Part shown: positions 54,759 to 64,000 of the stretch, one piece after another
How positions within the stretch are numbered: position 1 is the first letter of the stretch
Layout of the letters: each line of letters opens with the position of its first letter
Assembly: GCA_025331435.1 (NCBI GenBank)
Contig: JAIWNI010000072.1
Coordinates: 62,001-126,000 of the forward strand
Source of the DNA: Choanephora cucurbitarum
Taxonomy: Eukaryota > Mucoromycota > Mucoromycetes > Mucorales > Choanephoraceae
Length of the DNA: 64,000 nucleotides
Direction of reading: 5' to 3'
The notes under the pieces: model-generated
What the model saw: the letters and a program-made list of their open reading frames with translations, nothing else
What the model was told of the DNA's origin: nothing
The model's database searches: none
Made by a program: the position numbers and the translations under genes

Positions 54759-57393
54759 ATGCCTATTCATGTTATTCCGGGAGAGATATCGACATTTACG
54801 ATTGCCATAGCAATTCTAAGTGGATTCATTTTGTTTTTTGGATATGTCTCTATGTTCTTAAAAGAAAAATTGTTTCTTTCTGAAGCATGTAACTATACAT
54901 AATTTTTTTGACTACCAGCATTATTTCATCTCGACTTATTTTATCTTAAATTGTAATAAACAACAAAAAGTGGTGGCCGTCGTTGTCGGAATAATAGCAG
55001 GTCCTCTAGTTTCTAATGGATTCAATCCTTACGCTTGGGACCACCATGATGAGATCACAAAACAACTTACTCGATGTATCATTGCCATTCAGGTACACGC
55101 ATTCTATAGCCTGTTTATAATTCTTTGTAAAAAAAAAAGCTAAAATCATCATTCTCATGAGCGGCAAAGGTGATGGCTGTTGGTATTGAGCTACCAAAGT
55201 AAGCTACAGATCATAGACAAGGAACAATCATTTAACCTGTTTCAATTAGACATTATCTGAAGAAAGAATGGCTCACTATGAGTATTCTTCTGATACCTGT
55301 CATGATGTTTATGTGGCTCATTAGCGGGTTGTTTATCTGGGCATTGATACCTCCTATCAATTATGTAAGGATAGTTTATATGTCGTTTTTTTTTAGTATG
55401 TAGCAAACTAATGAAAATCTTCCAAAAAAAAATAGCTTGAAGCACTGGTGATATCTGCTTGCATATGCCCTACAGATCCTGTAAGTATTTTTGAAATTTT
55501 AAGGGTGTTAGGATTGAACGAATAAATAGATTTTAGCAAACTCGGTCGTTAAAGGAAGGTTTGCAGAAAAACATGTACCTGCTCATATTCGAAATGCATT
55601 ATCTGCCGAGAGGTAAGGGACATACGAACCAGCACAACATAAAAGTCTTTAAAGACCGATTATGTAGTGGTGCCAATGATGGAATGGGGTTTCCATTTCT
55701 TTTTTTAGCCATCTTCTTGATTGCAGAAGACAGTGTAGGAGTAGCTATTGGAAAATGGATCTATATCACATGCTTATTTCAAATTGCTTTATCCTGTGTT
55801 ATTGGTGTTGCTGTAGGCTTTGTGGCTAGAAAAGTCCTACAATGGTCCGAAAGAAAGTAAGTCTTCTTTTCTTTTGATCTGATGTGTGTAGCTTTTTTTT
55901 TCTTAACTCGTATTTATATAATGTAGCCATTTAATTGATAAGCCCTCATTTCTTGCATTTGCTATTGCACTATCCGTAAATATAACGAAAAAGAGTTGGT
56001 GGGGATTGTCTTTTTTATTTATGCAATGACCTTTTCTACTAGCTATTTTTGATGAGTATGACAGGATTTTCAGGAAGCGATGACTTACTTGCTTGCTTTG
56101 CAGCTGGTAATGCTTTTTCATGGGATGACTGGTTTCGGCATGAAACCGAAGAGGCTCATTTTCAAGAGGTAATTGATATGATGTTGAACTTGGCTATCTT
56201 TGTATATATTGGTGCGATTATTGTAAGTCAAAAAAAAACAGGTACAAACAAGTTTTATTAAATAAATTTTCTATAAGCCTTGGTCCGATTTCAATAACGA
56301 ACAACTTGGTTTGTCTACCTGGCGATTAATTACAATAGCTGTTCTAGTCTTGTTTTTTCGGCGGCTTCCTATTGTGGTGCTACTTAAGCCAGTCATGCCG
56401 GCCATCAAAACATACCGAGAAGCTGTGTTTAGTGGCTGGTTTGGACCTATGGGTGTGGGTGCAGTTTTCCTGTCCATCATTGCCAAAGAAGAATTAGAAA
56501 TTGCCTCTGAAGGCAAAGAAAGACCAATCTCGGCTGAAATTATTAGCCCTGTTGTTCTTTTTGTTGTGTTTTGTTCTGTTCTTGTTCATGGAACAACCAT
56601 TCCACTCTTCAAACTGGGGAAGCGAATTAGAACACGTACTCTCTCTATCACAAGCATCAGCAGCAACCAAGTATTGCGTTTACCCAAATTACAGTTTGGG
56701 CAACAGTTGTCAAAAAAGACAGAAGATAACATCTATCATTACGATACTCATACGATGACTGAACTTCAGAGAAACACCTTATTCAATACGTTACAATGCG
56801 AACCTAGCATAGAGACTATGAACTATCATATTCCAGATAGTGATTTTGAAATAGCAGAAGAAGACCTTTTACCAGACGACTCTCTTGAATACAACAAAAG
56901 CCCATTACATCCGTCTTCATCACCTTCACCGAAAAAGAGCCCGAGTACAAAAGAAGCAAGCTGGCCACAAACAAACGAAGCTTCTCTAGAAGCGCAGCAA
57001 GCCATACGTTTCCTCGAGCCTGTAAAACCGCGATCAGTTACTACATTCTCTAATTTAGAGCGCAATGAATCCAGCGTATCTAGTCTAAAGCAATGGATAA
57101 TTAAGCAAGCTAGAGACCTTGCTGCCAATGAGGATGTCTCAGCCTTTTCAGAGCCTAAAATTGTTCATACTATCAGCATAAAACATCTTTTCAAAAGACG
57201 TAAGGATGTATATTCTACCGACGCAAATGAACTAGAAGATCCAGATGATGGTACTTGGGAACACAGTACTATAGAGAATAACCAGTCGAATACGAAAGCA
57301 CATAGTGAAATTCATTTCGATTCAATACAAACTAGCGATACCACTAATAATACAAATACGTCGAGTCTGTCAATTTTATCCAAGAATATATAG
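54759..57393 (+). CDS. NHA1: Plasma-membrane Na+(K+)/H+ antiporter, Nha1/Sod2 type
   Basis: Ten exons (54759-54888, 54971-55092, 55170-55198, 55250-55364, 55436-55480, 55530-55612, 55668-55856, 55927-55975, 56043-56222, 56278-57393) join in frame to 685 residues. Twelve or so membrane helices lie in residues 1-430. Diagnostic blocks are VVVGIIAGPLVSNGFNPYAW, CICPTDPILANSVVKGRFAE, HVPAHIRNALSAESGANDGM, GFPFLFLAIFLIAEDS and SGWFGPMGVGAVFLSIIA, with the transport acids in TDP and GAND. The cytosolic tail is acidic and Ser/Thr-rich, shorter than in budding yeast, and contains a Ser/Pro cluster (HPSSSPSPKKSPSTK). It exports sodium and potassium in exchange for protons and helps pH and salt tolerance. 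Exon 3 is 29 nt. The gene converges with ECM29. Confidence 0.95.
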
Positions 57394-57744
57394 TTCCTCT
57401 TTATATATATTATCATCCTACTATTTTCTGTATTTTTGTACCTTTTGTTATTTATGTAAAAAAAAAAGAATATACATACAACACAACCATATAAAGATTC
57501 TATTGCACTGCTAGAATAATCATTCTTCTTCTAGCTTCACTATTAGTCATTCAACAAATTCGTTCACAGAAACTTGTATTTTTCAACCCAATGTATCCCA
57601 TTTAAACGTCTCATTATTGATAAAGTTATGATTGGTAAAGACGTACTTATTTTGAGAATTTGACGAAATGGTTTTAATAGTACAGAGATTACAATTGCAA
57701 TAAATTAAAAAATAGCATACATATGCCTTATCTTAATAGACAGC

Positions 57745-60700
57745 TTAAAACTTGCTCAAAAGCAGCTTTTGAAGTCGATCACGGATCATAGCCACAGGCT
57801 CATTTTGTATGAATTTGTTCAAACTTCTTACAAACTCTTCTTTCACTGCGCCTTCAACTATAACAACTAGAGGCATTAGATAACCACATACTCATATCGA
57901 CATAAAGTGTTATTTTACCTTTGCCTTTGGATATCACTTGCTCAAGTAAATCCACAGCGGCAGATCGAATAGCAGAGTACTTGTAGTCTTCTAGTGCGTT
58001 AAAACTTGTAGTCATCAACCGTTCAAAATTCTCTGGACGGCGAATGCTTTCTTCTGTTGCGTGCATCACAAAGGTCTGGAGACTCTGCAAGATAGCCAAC
58101 TGCACATTCCATACGTTGCCCTGAAGACACTTTGTAAACACTTGCAACAGGCTCTCTGTCTGCTCGTCTTGGTGAGCAATAGCTTGAGGTCGGTAGGCTG
58201 AGGCCAGCGCTTTGAATGCATTCGCCTTTATCATCAACAGTAAAGGCTTAGCATGCTCGCTATCTTCTTCCTCTTCCTCCGCTGTTTCATCCATCTCGCA
58301 CAAATCAATTAAGAACATAGAATCAGATAGTACATCCATTTGCTCTGCAAAAGTGTCAGAAAACAAGGTGAAAGAGGCAAGTGCGTGGCGTTGGTAAGTA
58401 CGGTTCTTGCGTTTGGCTTCACGCACCATAATTTGAGCAACATCAGACAAAGAAGGCTCTTGAGTGCGTGTTGAGAATGAAGACTTAACTGACACACAAA
58501 GCTTAACAAATGCATCCAAGACATGTTCTTTGCCTGCCCAAGAGCGGGTGGCTAGAGTAGACACTAGAACAGGGAGCAGCTTGTCAGCATGAACCTTCAC
58601 TCCTTCTCCAGAAACACGGCACATGTCTGCTATAGTGAGTGCGGCTGTCTGTTTGACTTTCCATGAGGAAGATGTCAATAATGGTTGAACAAATCCAAGG
58701 ATTTCATCTGCATGAATAGTTACTAAACTACGTGTACCAGATGTCATGTTTTCCCAAGCAGATTTCCATAATTTGTTCAAGTCTTGATCAGGATCATGTT
58801 CACCGAAAAAGATTAGTGGTACAACAACAGTTGCAATTGAATTTGCTCTGTCGGTTGCAAATCGGGTGAATTCTACAGTCGTAACAGCACTGCCTGCTTT
58901 TGCATCTTCATCTATAAAAACAAAATACGGTTAGTTGGATACGTTTGCGATAACAGCAAGGGAGAGATGGAGGAAGATGATCCTTACCTTCATCCTCAAT
59001 ATAAAGCTTCTTCAAATGCTTCACTAGCGAAATCAAGCGATCATAGGTAGCAAGTTGACATACATAACCAATAGCAGTAGCATAAGATTTGCGAATAACT
59101 GGGTTTTTTGATCGAATCGTACCACTCAGCGCTTTGAGGTAGGTATCAGCAAATGGCTGGAAGATTGATCTTCTGTTCATTACCAAGGTCACAATAAATC
59201 TAGCACAACCAGCCTATGTTCTAAAGTGAATATCGCGAATGTAAAAAGAAAAAGCTTTGTTTAGTTTTTTACCTTAGTAGGAAGACCAGTACCCTTTCTA
59301 ACGATATGAAGTACGCGAGGTGTCAATGCTTCCATAACTTCTTTATCAATTTGATGAATACAGTGTTCAATACCCTCCATCATAGGCGAATTCTTTGCAC
59401 CTGCAAGTCGTGCATTGTCCAATTGTTCTTGCGAGATATTGTATTTGTCTACGTGGAAGCTCAAATAGTTCATGGATTGAGGCTCTAAAGCTATAGTTAT
59501 TATGTATAAGTACTTTTTTCTTGTAGAACGTATTAATAAATTACTTTACATGATAACGATTGAAGCAAAGTATCGATCAATTCTGGTACATATTTCTTCA
59601 ACAAAGCAGCACCTGTTTTACAAACTTTCAATACAGCATCCAAACTAAACTTTTGAACATCCTCTGCATCAGAAACAATTCCCTTTTGGAGTAAGAAGGG
59701 CATCACAATGTCCATCACTTTATACCCATCAGCCATAGCAACCATAGTAGGGTCACAATAATGTACAGTTAACTTGGTCAACGAGCGGCATGTTTGGGTT
59801 GCTGCTTGGCGTACAGAATCTTTGATGTCATCCAAGGCACGGAAGCACATTTGCCAGAGTCGCTCGAGATAAGGTTCAATTTGAGCAAGCTGACGTCCCA
59901 TGATTAGATCAGCAACAGCAGCACAACTGGCTTCTCGTACACGCCATTGACGGTTACCTAAGCCGATCAAAATGTCATCCATAATCTGATCAAAATAAGT
60001 ATCAACTGCCTTTTGGTTGTCCTTAACAAGAGATCGCCAGATAGACTTCATAGTTTGATTGACGCGAGGATTAGGGTCGAATTGATATCGATAGAGTTTA
60101 GGGATCAAGCGAGGTAAATAAGGTGACATTTCTTTTTCAGCTATCACCATTAGATTTTGAAATCCAAATGCAGCACCTCGGCGTGAAGTCCACATAGCAT
60201 TGTGATTGGCCAAATTCATGAATTTGTAAATTAAATCAGGTTGGTTCAATTCAGAAGCTAAAGAACAAAGTTCCTTGTAGGTTGTGATTGAATTTCCATC
60301 TGGTGATTCACCAAGTGCACCTTCTTCAAACAGCACAGTGTTCTCGGTAACGGACTGTGCTTGGATCTGTTTGCCCTCGGTGAAAGTGCCCACAAGTGAA
60401 TACAACATGTCCTCTTTAATCTTTGCATCACCATATTCGTATACCAAACCCAATCCCTTAGAGGCACATTCTTGCGTGAAGTCGTCGCGATCGCTTAGGA
60501 GGCGGGAGAAAGCTGCATGAATATTGCCGAGGTTTTTCTGTATGGCTGGCTGATCCTTACCAAATTTGAGGATAGAAAGAAGCCAGATACAAGCTGCTTT
60601 TCGATACCAAGCACGATCGCTCATCACAAACTGACGGATGATCTTTTCAAAGACAGGCTGAAAGTCATATGATAGGGTGTCGGGCAGATGGGTTAACATA

Positions 60701-63700
60701 GATAGATCCACAATGTCCTTGTACTTTTGCATGGCCTGAGAATGCCATCCGAAAGCAATCACTGAATAAGCCTCACCTGCTGCAAAAGCTATTTCTACCT
60801 GCTTTGTGTCTGCAGAAAGATAAAGAGCATCAACAATGGCTTGAGTTGCTGCTTGATTGCTATAGACAAGAGGTAAGCCTAAATGACCCAATGTCAATGT
60901 AGCTTTTTCTTGAACTTTAGCGTCTTTGCAGTTGTTGACCAATTGAGAGAGCTCTTCGACTACTTGCTCAAGGTGAGCAGGAAGGATATGACAGCGGCCT
61001 ACTTCTGCCAATGATTGACAAGCAGCGCTTGCCATGGTATAAAACAAAGAACCTGGTGCACCTTTTAGCTTCTGGACCGATAGTTGAACACAACGTGTTA
61101 AGAGAGATTCGGATATGGGCTTAGATCGATAGAGGTTACGACTGGCAAGATAGCCGATAGCAAGTAGAGCGCCATGACGTTGATCAAAAGCACTTTGCTG
61201 TTTGCTCTCTGGTGCTTCTACAAGGCAGCATAACTCGGTCAACAAAGCCTCTGTTTCCTGTTGCGTAACACTGTCTGTACTGGCAATGATACCAAAGATA
61301 TGGGACATCAACTGACGTGTCTCTAACTTGTCTGAAAGCGACTGTGCCTTGAAAAAGTCGATACGATCTTTAAAAGTGACAGAGATTGAAGATGGACCCA
61401 AAGAGATGACTTCCAAAAGACATTTGGCAGACACTGAAAGCAGAAGAGCATCTAAAGAAGAAAGAGTTAATAAAAGTTGTAGAAGAACAAAACACGACAT
61501 ACGCTACCTTTTAATTCGGGATTCAGTCCAAGCTCAACAAGCTGAAGCCAGTGTCGAACAATTTGATGTTGATCGCCTGACCACATATTTGTTAAAGTAG
61601 TCTTGAAATTAATCATTGTAACAGGATCTTCTGAAATACTGTTCTCTACTTTATCCGCTACATATTGATCAATCAAAATATGATCTTTGTTGGCTTGAAG
61701 AATCCATATCATTCTCAAAAAGCTGATTATTTCATAGTAAACTTCCACAGGATATCCCTTAACAACAGCTGATTTAGACATCAAAGTAAACTCTTCATGT
61801 GGTTTGTGGGTATAAATGTAATTCACCAGATCCTCGAATAGAGGCAACTCAGAGGCGGGAATGACATCCACGTTTTCTACGAGTCCATATTTATTGCGGA
61901 CAAATGGTATCAATCCGCGACGCGCTTCTTCTCTGACATCTAGCTTATTGACGGAAGAAGAACAGCCCAACAAACAAACATAGCGTGCAAACACAGAGGA
62001 AAAAGGGTAAATTGAATTGGCATATTTCAATGCCATGTAGCGACAATAAGGATTTGTCTTTTTTTTAAAAAAAAAAAAAGAAAACAGCAGAAAATGGTTA
62101 ACGACAGCAATAAGAAAAGTCTAAAAAAACACACTTGCCTTTTGGACAGCCATCAGTAAGATGTCTTGTACTTCCTTATAGATGGGACTTTCTTCGCCAA
62201 GATCCACATAAACTTCAATCATAGAAGACAATGCATCTTGCACATAAGTTCGAATGTTCTTATGCTCTTTTTCCAAGTTATCGAAAAACAAAGACAAAAT
62301 GTGCGTATCAGACAAGCCTACTTTCGGGACTAAAGAAAAGAAATAAGTCATGCATATACATAAAATATTGAACAATTAATATGTTTTCTTTACCTTTTCT
62401 CACTACCAAACCACATGCCACATAAGCGTATCCTTTAATACTTTCCGCATCAAACCCCTGTGTTTCCTCATTTTGATTAATGTATTTTAATAGTCCAGAT
62501 ATGATGATAGGTGCGACAGGTGTAATGCTAGCTTCTGATCCCTATAATAAAAAATAATTGAATTTCGAAAGTAACATGTTTAGACAGATACAATTTTACC
62601 ATACGAGCACACCACTGCAAAAAGGACATAGCTGATCGTTGTAGTTTTACATTTGTATGCTCACCATAAATCCCGTCAAAAATGACTTGAATCATTGATG
62701 TAACCATATTGCTAGCAATGATGGATTTAGACAAGTAATGAAGTATACGTAGCTTAACAGTATTGGGCGCAGGTGCGCGTGCCTCCTTAGATGTACCCTT
62801 GGATCCGAGATAAAGCTTATATAGCGCTTGAATAGTGTTCGAGTCTTCATAATCCACATTGCCTGTCCATCGGCGCATACCGTCTTCACAAGCGGAAGTG
62901 ACCTGATGGTTAGGATCACATACGCCTGCCACAAGTAAAGGAAGTCGCTCGCTATCTGTGAAAATTGGTGTCAAGATGAATTGCATAATGCCTAACTATA
63001 TTTTTCGATCAGAAGAAGTTGTCAATCTCTACTCCATCAGCAAGTATTGATATTCATCACTCTCTATTGTTTCTTACCTTGACGTCCTTTAGCTGACTTG
63101 TTGTCCATTGAATCCTGCCTTTATCTGTCACTTCTTCGAGTGCTGCTTGACTGAGTCCCGGATATTTGGGAGATGTATTTTCTGAATCGTTTGACTCCCT
63201 TGCAGTCAATGGTTGGTATAACATAATGTCCAAAAAGAAATCCAAAATAACTGTAGCATCTTGTTCATCAAATTCGAACACGTCTTTTCTTGCATTCACT
63301 TGTTCGCTTGGATCCATTTTCCATTTGGGAAGTACCTAACATATATTGAATATAAGCCCCTCCTCCCTATCTTGTTTTCTATAAAAAAATAAAGATCTGA
63401 TTGCTTGAGCATTACTTACAGGTAGCACGATATGAAGTAGAGAAATACGTTGTGGAGCTGGCCTCTTACTAATTTTTCGCAAGAAATCGGGCAAATGACG
63501 AGCAACATCTTCAGGACTCATTCGTTGCGTTGCCATTCCAAGATAAATTAATGTGAAGTTCTTCACAAAAACAGAGACAGAAGCATTGGTTAATTGAGCT
63601 AGAAGAGCATCGAAGGGCAATTGAATGCTGTTGTTGGTTTTGACTCTCTTGTTGATATGTGAAAGTATCTCCATTACTTTCTTTTTTACTTGAGAGTCTG

Positions 63701-63879
63701 CACTGCTAAGTTTGAGCAAGACAGGTGGCAGAAACATCTGAATCGTTTTTTCTAACTGTGCGTCTGAACTACAAAGGGCGAGCTTCAACTCGACATTCTC
63801 TTTATCATTTGTTAGCCTTTATCCGTACTGGCTATTGGTTGCTCTTTGCCTTACCTAGTAGTTGTAGCTCATTACTCAT
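57745..63879 (-). CDS. ECM29: Proteasome adaptor and scaffold protein ECM29
   Basis: Twelve exons (63879-63855, 63799-63420, 63335-63078, 62995-62600, 62541-62394, 62329-62139, 62057-61508, 61451-59550, 59490-59273, 59213-58988, 58911-57919, 57857-57745) join to 1799 residues, the normal family size. ECM29 is a HEAT-repeat protein that bridges the 19S cap and 20S core, monitors faulty proteasomes and links them to other compartments. Family hallmarks are DAQLEKTIQMFLPPVLLKL near the N-terminus, FARYVCLLGCSSS, LDVREEARRGL, ECASKGLGLVYEYGD, LNQPDLIYKFMNLANHNAMW with TSRRGAAFGFQNL, and NPRVNQTMKSIWRSLV. Intron 6 has a GC donor (AAG|GCAAGT). Exon 7 starts after an AAAAAAAAG acceptor, which is weak but is the only one that keeps KTNPYCRYMALKYAN in frame. 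Complete within the window. Confidence 0.95.
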
Positions 63880-64000
63880 GATGTTAGTAATCGATGAAGA
63901 AGAGAAGTGGATCATCCCCTTTTTTCTTACATTAATAATTGCATTAATTTGAGTACCCAGTCACAATGTTACGTACTTTATCTTGCGTACTCTGGCTTGC

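Overview
The window is nuclear DNA of a fungus, most likely a Mucoromycota (Mucorales-type) species. The base composition is AT-rich. Genes carry many short introns (mostly 45-120 bp) with GTAAGT-like donors and TAG acceptors. The gene set includes a two-finger GATA iron regulator, an SMG8 homologue, a CEP120-like protein and decayed Helitron helicase sequence. Nineteen protein-coding models could be assembled by hand so that every splice junction keeps the reading frame. One further gene is cut by the left edge.

Layout. 1-4.2 kb: the 5' end of a secreted protein gene on the minus strand, a decayed Helitron helicase and empty sequence. 4.2-7.0 kb: mitochondrial ClpP convergent with an uncharacterised lysine-rich protein. 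7.0-15.4 kb: accessory-looking DNA with a dispersed repeat, a perfect hairpin, a pogo-like terminus, a gene with a PD-(D/E)XK nuclease-like signature, a four-TM protein and coding relics. 15.4-19.3 kb: TBC1D20-type RabGAP convergent with a triose-phosphate-transporter-family protein. 20.2-31.7 kb: five minus-strand genes packed head to tail with 73-158 bp between coding regions (RFC1, PhnP-like metallo-hydrolase, PQ-loop protein, SMG8, Gyp5/Gyl1-type TBC protein). 31.7-34.1 kb: a long gene-free interval ahead of the SreA/Fep1-type GATA factor, which converges with the CEP120-like gene. 38.8-40.6 kb: importin alpha, followed by a degenerate second nuclease-like gene. 43.7-46.4 kb: LEU2 and a Mub1/samB MYND protein. 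49.2-50.5 kb: an old-yellow-enzyme oxidoreductase. 52.5-57.4 kb: a two-TM protein and a Nha1-type Na+/H+ antiporter. 57.7-63.9 kb: the proteasome adaptor ECM29.

The window is mostly housekeeping, without an operon-like system: DNA replication (RFC1), mRNA surveillance (SMG8), protein quality control (ClpP, ECM29, Mub1), membrane traffic (two TBC proteins), nuclear import, iron regulation, leucine synthesis and ion homeostasis. The most unusual items are a CEP120-like centriole-family protein in a probably non-flagellated fungus, a Gyp5/Gyl1-type TBC domain with both catalytic fingers substituted, two PD-(D/E)XK-like genes of apparently mobile or lineage-expanded type lying downstream of copies of the same dispersed repeat, an out-of-frame uORF overlapping the GATA-factor start, and four GC-AG introns among about 95 hand-resolved introns.

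Exon boundaries, frames and motifs were read directly from the sequence. Family names come from recall of conserved motifs; no database search was possible.
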